Assembly: GCF_016741775.1 (NCBI RefSeq)
Contig: NZ_JAERRK010000003.1
Coordinates: 1-64,000 of the forward strand
Direction of reading: 5' to 3'
Length of the DNA stretch: 64,000 nucleotides
Source of the DNA: Streptomyces actinomycinicus
GTDB lineage: Bacteria; Actinomycetota; Actinomycetes; Streptomycetales; Streptomycetaceae
Numbering within the stretch: the first letter of the stretch is position 1; each line of letters begins with the position of its first letter. The notes beneath the pieces are model-generated. The model saw only the letters and a program-made list of their open reading frames with translations. It was not told the DNA's origin and searched no databases. Shown in pieces: positions 16,123 to 25,012 of the stretch. The translations under genes were made by a program, and so were the position numbers.

Positions 16123-17694
16123 CTACAGGCCCTGCCCGTAGGAGAAGAAGCGCTGCGGGTCGTACTGCTTCTTCACCTTGGCCAGCCGGGTCACCGCGTC
16201 CCCGAAGTACGCCTTCTTCCAGTCCTTCAGCGTCGGGTCCGTGTAGTTCTGGTACGCGGCACCGGAGGCGTACGGCTTCATCGCGTCGTGCGCCGAGGTC
16301 AGCCAGGACTGCGCGGTGCCGCCGGAGGACCCGGCGCCCCAGGAGGCGATGTACTGGGCCAGCATCCGCGAGCGGCGGTGGACGAACGCGGTCGCGGTCG
16401 GCGAGACCCGGTTGACCGCGCCGCCGAGCGCGGTGAACGCGATACTGCCCCCGCCGCCGCGCACCGCGGCGATCTGCTTCAGCACGGTCTGGATGCCGGC
16501 CGCGGACAGCGAGCGGTCGAAGAAGTCGGAGCGGGCCGCGTACGTCTCGCGGCCGAGCTTGCCCTGCGGGGAGCGGCCCGGGGTGGAGCCGGGCAGATGG
16601 CACTGGGCGTCGGTGGAGAAGGACGAGCAGCCGGCGTAGATCTCCATCGCCTGCTCGTAGCCCCGGCGGCGCAGGGTGACGGAGGCGGCGTTCGCGCCGG
16701 CCAGGTGGGCCAGGCGGTCCACGGCGTTCTGCAGCTCGCCGTAGGTGCCGAGGGAGAAGCAGGAGACGGAGACGGACGGGGTGCGGCCCGGGGAGCAGGA
16801 CAGGTGCAGCGAGGACCAGATCTCGTCGGGCTGGCTCGGTCCCCACTCCTGCCAGGCCTTGAGCACCTTGGCGGCCTTGGACCACGGCCACGTCATGTAG
16901 GCGGTGGCGGCCTGGGGCGCGGCATGGGTCTTGAAGTGCAGTTCGGTGACGACACCGAAGTTGCCGTTGCCGGCGCCGCGCAGCGCCCAGAAGAGATCGG
17001 GGTGGTGGCTCGCGTCGGCGGTGACCTGGGTGCCGTCCGCCGTGATCAGCGTGGCCTGGGTGAGGCTGTCGCAGGTCAGGCCGTAGGCGCGGGAGACGAC
17101 GCCGTGGCCGCCGCCGAGTACCAGGCCGGAGACGCCGACGGTGGGGCAGGAGCCCGCGGGTATGGTCACGCCCTTCGCGGCCAGCGCGCGGTAGACGTCG
17201 ATCAGCTTGGAGCCGGCGCCGACGACCGCCTGCCCGCCGCTCACCCTGATCCGGTTCAGCTTGGACACGTCGACGATCAGGCGGTTGTCGCCCGAGGAGT
17301 AGCCCGCGTAGGAGTGGCCGCCGTTGCGTATGGACACCTTGATCCGGTGGGCGCGGGCGTACGCCAGGGTCGTGCGGATGTCGGCGGCGTGCGCGACGTA
17401 GGCCACCGCGGCGGGCTTCAGACCGTCGAAGCGGGTGTTGTACAGCTGGTGGGCGGTCTTCCAGGAGGCGTCGCCGGGCCGTACCAGCGTGCCGTCGAGA
17501 TCGCGGTCGAGGGCCGCCCAGTTCGCGGCGGCGGCCGCGCTGGTGGTCTTCAGCGACGTAAGGGAGGATGAGCCCGTCGGCGTGCCGGAGTGCGCCGCCG
17601 CAGGGGAGGCAGAGCCCCCGCCCGCACCGCACGCGGTCAGTGCGGTCGTCGCCAGGGCGGCCGCGCCGCCCGAGATGAACGTACGCCGTTCCAT
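16123..17694 (-). CDS. secreted bicovalent FAD oxidase (berberine bridge enzyme-like), Tat lipoprotein
   Basis: A 523-residue protein. The n-region MERRTFISGG gives a Tat-like leader and LTAC a lipobox with Cys22. The FAD-binding PCMH domain contains His127 (RNGGHSYAGYS) and Cys183 (GSCPTVGVSG), the two residues that tether FAD in this family. The C-terminal BBE part has YQNYTDP and QRFFSYGQGL. It likely oxidises a carbohydrate or alkaloid-like substrate outside the membrane. The start is fixed by AGGAAAGG before the ATG; a 46-residue upstream extension is rejected. It is divergent from pstS. Confidence 0.88.
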   Translation of the reverse strand: MERRTFISGGAAALATTALTACGAGGGSASPAAAHSGTPTGSSSLTSLKTTSAAAAANWAALDRDLDGTLVRPGDASWKTAHQLYNTRFDGLKPAAVAYVAHAADIRTTLAYARAHRIKVSIRNGGHSYAGYSSGDNRLIVDVSKLNRIRVSGGQAVVGAGSKLIDVYRALAAKGVTIPAGSCPTVGVSGLVLGGGHGVVSRAYGLTCDSLTQATLITADGTQVTADASHHPDLFWALRGAGNGNFGVVTELHFKTHAAPQAATAYMTWPWSKAAKVLKAWQEWGPSQPDEIWSSLHLSCSPGRTPSVSVSCFSLGTYGELQNAVDRLAHLAGANAASVTLRRRGYEQAMEIYAGCSSFSTDAQCHLPGSTPGRSPQGKLGRETYAARSDFFDRSLSAAGIQTVLKQIAAVRGGGGSIAFTALGGAVNRVSPTATAFVHRRSRMLAQYIASWGAGSSGGTAQSWLTSAHDAMKPYASGAAYQNYTDPTLKDWKKAYFGDAVTRLAKVKKQYDPQRFFSYGQGL

Positions 17695-17839
17695 GTCCGT
17701 CGCCTTTCCTCGGCTCTCCTGGAACGAGACGACGGCCCGCATCCGGGGGTTCCCCCGTTCGGGTGACAAACACTGAATACGAGCTTCTGTGACCCGCTTG
17801 TCGGAATCTCCACGTGCCCTCCCCGTAAGCATTCCGTGA

Positions 17840-17916
17840 CCTCACCGGGCTGACGGCAGGGGTTCACCCCCCGTTCACTTCCGACCATCGGCGGCTTCAC
17901 CTGTTCTGCCTAATTT
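17840..17916 (+). promoter_or_regulatory. PHO box array and pstS promoter
   Basis: Heptamers in strict 11-base register read CCTCACC (17840), GTTCACC (17862), GTTCACT (17873) and CTTCACC (17895); the slots at 17851 and 17884 are degenerate. This matches the GTTCACC direct-repeat PHO box bound by PhoP in Streptomyces. A TAATTT -10-like element follows at 17911-17916, giving a leader of roughly 90 bases before the pstS GTG. Confidence 0.88.
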
Positions 17917-18015
17917 CGGCCGTACACGGTGCGGAGTGCGGTCACGGATGCGCTCGCGCCGCCACTTACCTCGCACGCCGCCGACAGCGGCGGCTCCTGG
18001 AAGGAACTCCCGAAA

Positions 18016-19146
18016 GTGAAGCTTCAGCGCAAGAACCGGCTGCGCGCCCTCTCTCTCGGTGCTGTCGCCGTCTCCGGCGCCCTGGCCCTGACGGCGTGCG
18101 GCTCGGACGACAACGGCAGCGGCAACGCCACGGGCAAGCCCTCGAACGGAGCCAGCGCAGGCTCGATCAAGTGTGACGACGCCAAGGGTCAGCTGCTCGC
18201 CGACGGTTCCTCCGCGCAGAAGAACGCGATCGACGCCTGGGTCAAGGCCTTCTCCCAGGCCTGTGGCGTCCAGATCAACTACAAGGGTGGCGGCTCCGGC
18301 GCCGGTGTCACCGCGTTCACGCAGGGCCAGGTGGCCTTCGCCGGTTCCGACTCGGCGCTGAAGCCCGAAGAGGTCAAGGCCTCCCAGAAGGTCTGCAACG
18401 GCGGCCAGGGCATCGACCTCCCGATGGTCGGCGGCCCGATCGCCCTCGGTTACAACGTCCCGGGTGTCGACAACCTGGTCCTGGACGCCAAGACCATCGC
18501 CAAGATCTTCGACAGCAAGATCACCAAGTGGAACGACCCGGCGATCGCCGCGCTGAACAAGGGCGTGAAGCTCCCCGACCTGAAGATCCAGGCGTTCCAC
18601 CGCTCGGACGAGTCCGGCACCACGGACAACTTCACCAAGTACCTGATCGCCACCACCCCGGACAACTGGAAGTACTCCGGCGGCAAGGCCTGGCAGGCCA
18701 AGGGCGGCCAGTCCGCTCCGCAGTCCGCGGGTGTGGCCCAGCAGGTCAAGCAGACCTCCGGCGCCATCGGTTACTTCGAGGTGTCCTACGTCAAGGACGG
18801 CATGAAGGCCGTCTCCATCGACACGGGTGCCAGCAAGCCGGTCGCCCCCAGCTCCGAGAGCGCCACCGCCGACATCGCCGCCGCGAAGGTCGTCGGCACC
18901 GGCAAGGACCTGTCCCTCCAGCTGGACTACAAGACCAAGGCCGAGGGTGCGTACCCGATCACCCTGGTCACCTACGAGATCGTGTGCGACAAGGGCAACA
19001 AGGCGGACACCCTGCCCGCCACCAAGGCCTTCCTTCGCTACATCGCCAGCGAGGACGGCCAGAAGGCCCTCCCGAGCATCGGCTACGCGCCCGTGCCCAA
19101 CGAGATCATCGCCAAGGTCCGCACGACCATCGAGGGCCTGAGCTGA
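18016..19146 (+). CDS. pstS: PstS, phosphate-binding lipoprotein of the high-affinity ABC importer
   Basis: A 376-residue exported lipoprotein: signal peptide with lipobox LTAC (Cys28), then a periplasmic-binding-protein fold. The phosphate-site motifs are YKGGGSGAGVTAF and RSDESGTTDNF. It captures phosphate outside the membrane and hands it to PstCA. The GTG start is supported by AAGGAAC nine bases upstream; the longer upstream frame overlaps the promoter. It is first gene of pstSCAB behind an 11-base-phased PHO box, so PhoRP control under phosphate starvation is expected. Confidence 0.97.
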   Translation: MKLQRKNRLRALSLGAVAVSGALALTACGSDDNGSGNATGKPSNGASAGSIKCDDAKGQLLADGSSAQKNAIDAWVKAFSQACGVQINYKGGGSGAGVTAFTQGQVAFAGSDSALKPEEVKASQKVCNGGQGIDLPMVGGPIALGYNVPGVDNLVLDAKTIAKIFDSKITKWNDPAIAALNKGVKLPDLKIQAFHRSDESGTTDNFTKYLIATTPDNWKYSGGKAWQAKGGQSAPQSAGVAQQVKQTSGAIGYFEVSYVKDGMKAVSIDTGASKPVAPSSESATADIAAAKVVGTGKDLSLQLDYKTKAEGAYPITLVTYEIVCDKGNKADTLPATKAFLRYIASEDGQKALPSIGYAPVPNEIIAKVRTTIEGLS

Positions 19147-19264
19147 CCTGATCCGTAAGTGCGGCCCGGTTCTCCGTGACACCGGGCCGCACCGTCCGGT
19201 GCACCGCCGCCACGAGCCCGGCCCCCTACGCGAGGGGCCACGGCTCCGCAGACCGGAGATCCCG

Positions 19265-20269
19265 ATGGACATATCGACGACAACAGACGTTCCTCCCCCC
19301 ACGCCACAGCCCACGGTCGCCCAGCGGAAGCGCAACGCCCGCGGTGCGACCCGTCCCGGTGACCGCATCTTCCTGGGTCTGACCCGCGGCTCCGGCATCC
19401 TGCTGCTGGTGATCATGGCCGCGATCGCGGCCTTCCTCACCTACCGTGCCATCCTCGCCATCAACAAGGACCACGGGAACTTCCTCACCACCTTCGAGTG
19501 GAACACCAACATCCTGCCGCCGACCTTCGGCATCGCGGTACTGGCCTTCGGCACGATCGTCTCCTCGGTCATCGCCATGGTCATCGCGGTCCCGATCGCC
19601 GTCGCGATCGCGCTGTTCATCACGCACTACGCACCGCGCCGCATGTCCGGCCCGGTCGCCTACGTGATCGACCTGCTCGCCGCCGTGCCGTCCATCGTGT
19701 ACGGCCTGTGGGGCGCCCTCGTTCTCGTACCGCACATGAACGGCCTGTTCGGCTGGCTCAACGACTTCTTCGGCTGGACCGGGCTCTTCTCCTGGGACGA
19801 GGGCGCGCCGCGCTCGATGCTGACCGTCGGAATCCTGCTCGCGATCATGATCCTGCCGATCATCACCAACGTGAGCCGCGAGGTCTTCCGCCAGGTCCCG
19901 CAGATGCACGAGGAGGCGGCCCTGGCCCTCGGCGCCACGCGCTGGGAGGTCATCCGCATGTCGGTGCTGCCCTTCGGCCGCTCCGGCGTGATCTCCGCCT
20001 CCATGCTCGGCCTCGGCCGTGCGCTCGGCGAGACGATGGCCGTGGCCACCGTCCTCTCCCCGTCCTTCGACATCCAGGCCAGCCTGCTCAACCCGGGCGG
20101 CGGCACCTTCGCCCAGAACATCGCCAGCAAGTTCAGCGAGGCGAACGAGTTCGGCCGTGACGCGCTGATCGCCTCCGGTCTGATCCTGTTCGTCATCACG
20201 CTGCTGGTCAACGGCGCGGCCCGGCTGATCATCGCCCGCCGCGCGGAGTACTCGGGGGCCAACGCATGA
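19265..20269 (+). CDS. pstC: PstC, phosphate ABC transporter permease
   Basis: A 334-residue inner-membrane permease with about six helices. The EAA loop for the ATPase is seen in EEAALALGATRWEVIRMSVLPFG. It forms the channel with PstA. The ATG is preceded by GGAG. It follows pstS after 118 bases and overlaps pstA by four bases (ATGA), so the two permeases are translationally coupled. Cytoplasmic start residues 1-38 are polar and Pro/Thr-rich. Confidence 0.97.
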   Translation: MDISTTTDVPPPTPQPTVAQRKRNARGATRPGDRIFLGLTRGSGILLLVIMAAIAAFLTYRAILAINKDHGNFLTTFEWNTNILPPTFGIAVLAFGTIVSSVIAMVIAVPIAVAIALFITHYAPRRMSGPVAYVIDLLAAVPSIVYGLWGALVLVPHMNGLFGWLNDFFGWTGLFSWDEGAPRSMLTVGILLAIMILPIITNVSREVFRQVPQMHEEAALALGATRWEVIRMSVLPFGRSGVISASMLGLGRALGETMAVATVLSPSFDIQASLLNPGGGTFAQNIASKFSEANEFGRDALIASGLILFVITLLVNGAARLIIARRAEYSGANA

Positions 20270-21327
20270 GCACCGCAGCCGTGACCGACAAGCGCCCCAG
20301 CACCCTGCGTGCGGCCAGCCTGCCCAAGTGGACGCCGTGGGCGATCGCCGCGGGCTCCGTCGCCCTGGGCATCGGCATCAGCGCGGCCGCCGGCCTGAGC
20401 AGCAAGATCCAGTGGGGTCTGATCGCCGCGGTCCTGTTCGTCCTCGGTACGTACGGCATCGCCGCGCGCGTCGAGGGCCGCCGGCAGGCCAAGGACCGCG
20501 TCGCGACCAGCTTCGTCTGGGTCGCCTTCGTGGTCGCCGTGATCCCGCTGGTCTCCCTGATCTGGGTGACCATCGCACGCGGTGTGAAGGTCCTCGACGT
20601 CTACTTCCTGACCCACTCGATGGGCGTCGTCGCGGACACCGAGCCCGGCGGCGGCATCTACCACGCGATCATCGGCAGCCTGGAGCAGGTCGGCCTCGCC
20701 ACCGCCATCGGCGCCCCGATCGGTGTGCTCACCGCGATCTACCTGGTCGAGTACGGCCGCGGCCGGCTCGCCAAGGCCGTCACGTTCTTCGTCGACGTCA
20801 TGACGGGCATCCCCTCGATCGTCGCGGGCCTGTTCATCCTCAGCCTGATGCTCATCTTCGAGATGCAGCCGTTCGGCTTCGCCGGGTCGCTGGCCCTGGC
20901 CATCCTGATGATGCCGGTCGTCGTCCGCTCCACCGAGGAGATGCTCAAGCTCGTCCCGAACGAGCTGCGCGAGGCGTCCCTGGCGCTCGGTGTGCCGAAG
21001 TGGCGGACCATCCTGAAGGTGGTCCTGCCGACCTCCATCGGCGGTATCACGACGGGCATCATGCTGGCGGTCGCGCGTATCGCCGGTGAGACCGCGCCGG
21101 TGCTGCTGCTGGTGTTCGGCAACCCGTTCATCAACAACAACCCCTTCGAGGGCGCGCAGGCCTCGCTGCCGCTGTACATCTACCAGCAGTTCGCCAACAG
21201 CGCGGGCTCCGGTGCGGCGTACGACCGTGCATGGGCGGCGTCCCTCACGCTGATCGCCTTCGTGATGATCCTCAACCTCGTGGCCCGCGGCATCGCCCGC
21301 TGGAAGGCCCCGAAGACCGGTCGCTGA
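20266..21327 (+). CDS. pstA: PstA, phosphate ABC transporter permease
   Basis: A 353-residue permease. Two extra helices near the N terminus (about residues 23-40 and 44-60) precede the usual six-helix core. The EAA loop is LREASLALGVPKWRTILKVVLPT. It pairs with PstC to move phosphate inward. Its start overlaps the pstC stop, and 72 bases separate it from pstB. Confidence 0.97.
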   Translation: MSTAAVTDKRPSTLRAASLPKWTPWAIAAGSVALGIGISAAAGLSSKIQWGLIAAVLFVLGTYGIAARVEGRRQAKDRVATSFVWVAFVVAVIPLVSLIWVTIARGVKVLDVYFLTHSMGVVADTEPGGGIYHAIIGSLEQVGLATAIGAPIGVLTAIYLVEYGRGRLAKAVTFFVDVMTGIPSIVAGLFILSLMLIFEMQPFGFAGSLALAILMMPVVVRSTEEMLKLVPNELREASLALGVPKWRTILKVVLPTSIGGITTGIMLAVARIAGETAPVLLLVFGNPFINNNPFEGAQASLPLYIYQQFANSAGSGAAYDRAWAASLTLIAFVMILNLVARGIARWKAPKTGR

Positions 21328-21399
21328 GGCGACTATTTCCGGCTCCGCCGGGCGGGGCCCCACAGCGACCGAGCTTGAATTTCTGGAAGTGAAGTAGAC

Positions 21400-22176
21400 A
21401 TGGCCAAGCGAATCGACGTAAGCGGTCTCACCGCCTACTACGGCTCCCACAAGGCGATCGAGGACATCTCGATGACCGTCGAGCCGCGCTCGGTGACGGC
21501 GTTCATCGGCCCCTCCGGCTGCGGCAAGTCGACGTTCCTGCGTACGCTGAACCGCATGCACGAGGTCACCCCGGGTGGCCGCGTCGAGGGCAAGGTGCTG
21601 CTGGACGACGAGGACCTGTACGGCGCCGGGGTCGACCCGGTCTCCGTCCGCCGCGAGGTGGGCATGGTCTTCCAGCGCCCGAACCCGTTCCCCACGATGT
21701 CGATCTTCGACAACGTGGCGGCGGGCCTGCGCCTGAACGGCAACTACCGCAAGAGCGAGCTGAACGACATCGTCGAGAAGTCGCTCAAGGGCGCGAACCT
21801 CTGGAACGAGGTCAAGGACCGTCTGAGCAAGCCGGGCTCCGGCCTCTCCGGTGGTCAGCAGCAGCGTCTGTGCATCGCCCGCGCGATCGCGGTCGAGCCG
21901 AAGGTGCTGCTCATGGACGAGCCCTGCTCCGCCCTGGACCCGATCTCCACCCTCGCCATCGAGGACCTGATCGGTGAGCTGAAGGAGCGCTTCACGATCG
22001 TCATCGTGACGCACAACATGCAGCAGGCGGCGCGTGTCTCGGACCGTACGGCCTTCTTCAACCTGGCCGCCGTCGGGCAGCCGGGCCGGCTGATCGAGAT
22101 CGACGACACCGAGCGGATCTTCTCCAACCCGTCGGTCCAGGCCACGGAGGACTACATCTCGGGCCGCTTCGGCTGA
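21400..22176 (+). CDS. pstB: PstB, phosphate ABC transporter ATPase
   Basis: A 258-residue ABC ATPase that drives PstCA. Walker A is GPSGCGKS (residues 37-44), the signature is LSGGQQQR, Walker B is [13 protein letters not shown], and the H-loop His is in VIVTHNMQQ. Length is exact for PstB. GGAAG lies upstream of the ATG. No phoU follows, as is usual in Streptomyces; two hairpins close the operon. Confidence 0.97.
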   Translation: MAKRIDVSGLTAYYGSHKAIEDISMTVEPRSVTAFIGPSGCGKSTFLRTLNRMHEVTPGGRVEGKVLLDDEDLYGAGVDPVSVRREVGMVFQRPNPFPTMSIFDNVAAGLRLNGNYRKSELNDIVEKSLKGANLWNEVKDRLSKPGSGLSGGQQQRLCIARAIAVEPKVLLMDEPCSALDPISTLAIEDLIGELKERFTIVIVTHNMQQAARVSDRTAFFNLAAVGQPGRLIEIDDTERIFSNPSVQATEDYISGRFG

Positions 22177-22237
22177 CGGACGCTGCCGCTTCGGCTGAGC
22201 CGACGTCGGTTTCAGCTGAGGTCGGTTGCATAGGACC

Positions 22238-22310
22238 CCTCGCGGTGCTGCATGGCGGTGCCACCGCGAGGATGCAAGAGGGCCCGCCCCTGGCTTCCGG
22301 GGGCGGGCCC
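22238..22310 (+). terminator. tandem hairpins ending the pst operon
   Basis: Two perfect stems follow pstB: CCTCGCGGT/ACCGCGAGG (22238-22246 with 22263-22271) and GGGCCCGCCCC/GGGGCGGGCCC (22280-22290 with 22300-22310). Neither has a long T run, which is common for Streptomyces terminators. The rest of the 22.2-22.55 kb gap is very GC-rich with no gene seen. Confidence 0.75.
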
Positions 22311-22554
22311 ATTGCGTTCTGCACCCACGTCGCCATGCCTTGCCCCACCCACCCGACTCGGTCGGCCGAGAGGCGCCCCCGGGGACCGGCCGTCCGGCAC
22401 CGCCGGCCACCGCCGTCGCGGCCGAGCGCCGCCGCGGCGGAGAAAGGGGCGGGGCGGGTGGGGGGCCGGTGGAGGAAGGGCCGGCGGAGAGAGGCCCTTG
22501 GGGAGCGGGCCGCGGGTAGGGCCCGTGGGAGGGGGCGGGTGGGGATGTGGGTGT

Positions 22555-22582
22555 GCCCACCCTCTCGTCGGGGAGGGTGGGC
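22555..22582 (-). terminator. hairpin downstream of the PiT transporter gene
   Basis: A perfect ten-base stem GCCCACCCTC/GAGGGTGGGC with an eight-base loop lies 12 bases beyond the minus-strand pit stop. It is probably the pit terminator. Confidence 0.7.
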
Positions 22583-22594
22583 GGGTGGGGGTGG

Positions 22595-23593
22595 TCAGAG
22601 GGCTACCAGTTTGATCACGGCGAAGGCTACGGCGGCGACCAGCGCTGCGGCCGGCATCGTGATGAACCAGCCGAGGACGATGTTCTTGGCGACGCCCCAG
22701 CGGACGGCGTTGAGCCGCTTGGTCGCGCCCACACCCATGATCGCCGAGGTGATGACGTGGGTCGTGGAGATCGGCGCCTTGAAGATGAACGCGGTCGTGA
22801 ACATGATCGACGCACCGGTCGCCTCCGCGGCGAAGCCCTGCGGCGGGTCCAGCTCGATGATCTTGCGGCCCAGGGTGCGCATGATCCGCCAGCCACCGGC
22901 GTACGTGCCCAGCGACAGCATCACCGCACAGGCGATCTTGACCCAGACCGGGATCGGGTCGCCGAAGGTCTCATGGCCGGAGATGACCAGGGCCAGCACC
23001 ACGACACCCATCGTCTTCTGGGCGTCCTGGAGACCGTGGCCGAGCGCCATGCCGGCCGCCGAGACGGTCTGGGCGATGCGGAAACCGCGCTTGGCCTTGT
23101 GCGGGTTGGACCGGCGGAACAGCCACATGATCGCCGTCATGACCAGGTAGCCGACGATCAGGCCCACGAACGGGGACACGAACATCGGGATGATGATCTT
23201 GTCGATGACCCCGTTCCAGAGCACGTCCGTGCCGCCCGCCAGCGCCGCACCCACCATGCCGCCGAACAAGGCGTGGGAGGAGGAGGACGGCAGGCCGAAG
23301 TACCAGGTGATCAGGTTCCAGACGATCGCGCCGACCAGCGCCGCGAACAGGATGCCCATGCCCGTGGAGCCCTTGGGCGTCTCGATCAGACCCTCACTGA
23401 CCGTCTTGGCGACCCCGGAGCCGAGGAAGGCACCGGCCAGGTTCATGACCGCGGCCATGGCGAGGGCCGCCCGCGGGGTCAGCGCCCGCGTCGACACCGA
23501 CGTCGCGATGGCGTTCGCCGAGTCGTGGAAACCGTTCGTGTACGTGAAGAAGAGCGCGACCGCGATGGTCACGACCAGGGCGAAGGTGTCCAT
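22595..23593 (-). CDS. pit: PiT-family low-affinity phosphate transporter
   Basis: A 332-residue membrane protein with about ten helices. It carries the two inverted PiT signatures: FTYTNGFHDSANAIATSVST near the N terminus and KAPISTTHVITSAIMGVG near the C terminus. It moves phosphate (or metal-phosphate) using an ion gradient. It is encoded 7 bases downstream of the PhoU-like DUF47 gene, its usual partner. It corresponds to pitH1 of S. coelicolor by context. The operon lies tail to tail with pstSCAB; no PHO box is seen in front of it. Confidence 0.95.
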   Translation of the reverse strand: MDTFALVVTIAVALFFTYTNGFHDSANAIATSVSTRALTPRAALAMAAVMNLAGAFLGSGVAKTVSEGLIETPKGSTGMGILFAALVGAIVWNLITWYFGLPSSSSHALFGGMVGAALAGGTDVLWNGVIDKIIIPMFVSPFVGLIVGYLVMTAIMWLFRRSNPHKAKRGFRIAQTVSAAGMALGHGLQDAQKTMGVVVLALVISGHETFGDPIPVWVKIACAVMLSLGTYAGGWRIMRTLGRKIIELDPPQGFAAEATGASIMFTTAFIFKAPISTTHVITSAIMGVGATKRLNAVRWGVAKNIVLGWFITMPAAALVAAVAFAVIKLVAL

Positions 23594-23600
23594 CGACGCC

Positions 23601-24221
23601 TCAGGACTCCTTGACGGCGATGGTCTCCACCGTGTTCGCCACGTGCTCGAACGCGTCCGCCGCCTCTTCCAGGACGTCCACGATCTGCTTGAGCTTGAGC
23701 ACCTCGATCGCGTCGTACTTGCCGTTGAAGAGGTGGGCCAGCAGCTTGCGGTGGATCTGGTCGGCCTGGTTCTCCAGGCGGTTGACCTCGATCCAGTACT
23801 CGGTGAGGTTGTCCAGGGTGCGCAGGTGGGGCATGGCCTCCGCGGTCAGCTCGGCCGCCCGTGCCAGCACCTCGATCTGCTGCTCGACGCCCTTCGGCAG
23901 CTCCTCGATGTTGTAGAGGACGACCAGGTCGACGGCCTCCTCCATGAAGTCCATGATGTCGTCGAGGGAGCTGGCGAGGGAGTAGATGTCCTCGCGGTCG
24001 AACGGCGTGATGAACGAGGAGTTCAGCTGGTGGAAGATCGCGTGCGTGGCGTCGTCACCTGCGTGTTCCGCGGCCCGCATACGCTCTGCGATCTCGGCCC
24101 GGGCAGACGCGTCCGCCCCGAGCAGTTCCATCAGGAGTTTCGAGCCCGTGACGATGTTGTCCGCGGATGCGGCGAACATGTCGTAGAAGCTCGTCTCCCT
24201 GGGGGTCAGACGAAAGCGCAC
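23601..24221 (-). CDS. PhoU-like (DUF47) partner of the PiT transporter
   Basis: A 206-residue all-helical cytoplasmic protein of the PhoU-like DUF47 family. Acidic metal-binding patches are visible, for example ERMRAAEHAGDDATH and REDIYSLASSLDDIMD. Proteins of this family are encoded with PiT transporters and are thought to gate them. It is the first gene of a two-gene operon with pit. Usual length for the family. Confidence 0.93.
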   Translation of the reverse strand: MRFRLTPRETSFYDMFAASADNIVTGSKLLMELLGADASARAEIAERMRAAEHAGDDATHAIFHQLNSSFITPFDREDIYSLASSLDDIMDFMEEAVDLVVLYNIEELPKGVEQQIEVLARAAELTAEAMPHLRTLDNLTEYWIEVNRLENQADQIHRKLLAHLFNGKYDAIEVLKLKQIVDVLEEAADAFEHVANTVETIAVKES

Positions 24222-24376
24222 GTGGGGTCCTCGGGGTGCTTCGGTTTCGGTCAGGCTGATGCTAGGCGCATCATCCGGCCACGGCTAATGGGCCGTCCCC
24301 CAGTGTCGCCCATCGGGCAGAGTGATCAGCACGGGGGCGTACCAAGGGCTCCTTACCCCGCAAAGTTGGTTACCAT

Positions 24377-24393
24377 ATACCCAGTAGGGGTAT
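24377..24393 (+). promoter_or_regulatory. CsoR operator
   Basis: ATACCC (24377-24382) and GGGTAT (24388-24393) form an inverted repeat with a five-base centre AGTAG, 46 bases before the csoR ATG. It matches the G/C-tract palindromes with flanking TAT/ATA recognised by copper-type CsoR repressors, pointing to autoregulation. Confidence 0.82.
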
Positions 24394-24439
24394 GTATCCC
24401 GGATTGTGTCCACAGCTCGTCCCGAGACGGAGGGCCGCG

Positions 24440-24745
24440 ATGACGACGACCGAGGCCGGCGCCACGCACGGCTACCACAAGCAGAAGGACGAGCACCTCA
24501 AGCGGCTGCGCCGGATCGAGGGGCAGATCCGCGGGCTGCAGCGGATGGTCGAGGAAGACACCTACTGCATCGACATACTCACCCAGGTCTCCGCCTCCAC
24601 CAAGGCCCTGCAGTCGTTCGCGCTGCAGCTGCTCGAGGAGCACCTGCGGCACTGCGTCGCGGACGCGGCGCTCAAGGGCGGGGACGAGATCGAGGCGAAG
24701 GTGGACGAGGCGACGAAGGCGATCGGCCGCCTGCTCCGCACCTGA
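24440..24745 (+). CDS. csoR: CsoR copper-sensing repressor
   Basis: A 101-residue all-helical repressor of the CsoR/RcnR family. The Cu(I) ligands are visible as Cys (DTYCIDILTQ) with His and Cys (LEEHLRHC), the C-H-C pattern of copper CsoR. Apo-protein binds DNA and copper releases it. The ATG at 24440 is supported by GGAGGG; an upstream ATG in frame overlaps the operator. No copper ATPase or chaperone gene is adjacent, so its other targets lie elsewhere. The gene matches S. coelicolor csoR by context. Confidence 0.93.
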   Translation: MTTTEAGATHGYHKQKDEHLKRLRRIEGQIRGLQRMVEEDTYCIDILTQVSASTKALQSFALQLLEEHLRHCVADAALKGGDEIEAKVDEATKAIGRLLRT

Positions 24746-24750
24746 GCCGG

Positions 24751-24912
24751 TCAGGCCGGATCCCGCTCCTCGGCCACCCGCAGCACCTCGTCGATGCTCT
24801 CCATGCTGAGCCGGTCCTCGGCCGCCGAGGCCGCGATGATCAGCTCCCCGCACAGCTCGATCTCGGCGAGGGCCACGTGGTCCTGTACCGCCGTCCCGCC
24901 GACCGGAGCCAC
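24751..24912 (-). CDS. small conserved protein of unknown function
   Basis: A 53-residue soluble protein, VAPVGGTAVQDHVALAEIEL at the start and EVLRVAEERDP at the end. I recall near-identical small proteins in other streptomycetes but no function. The GTG at 24912 has AAGAGG nine bases upstream; a GTG at 24942 in frame has no properly spaced ribosome site. It converges on csoR with 5 bases between the stops. Confidence 0.7.
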   Translation of the reverse strand: MAPVGGTAVQDHVALAEIELCGELIIAASAAEDRLSMESIDEVLRVAEERDPA

Positions 24913-25012
24913 CTGCCTCACCTCTTCTCTGCCGTCACCCACTTCCTAGAGTAGGGAGCGGCTACACACCGCGCATGGCACGGACGGGCTACTTACGGGG
25001 TGGCGTCCCGGA

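Noticed and set aside
19660..22560. 966-codon minus-strand frame across pstC, pstA and pstB
   Set aside because: Asp/Arg/Gly-rich antisense frame; the pst genes are certain.
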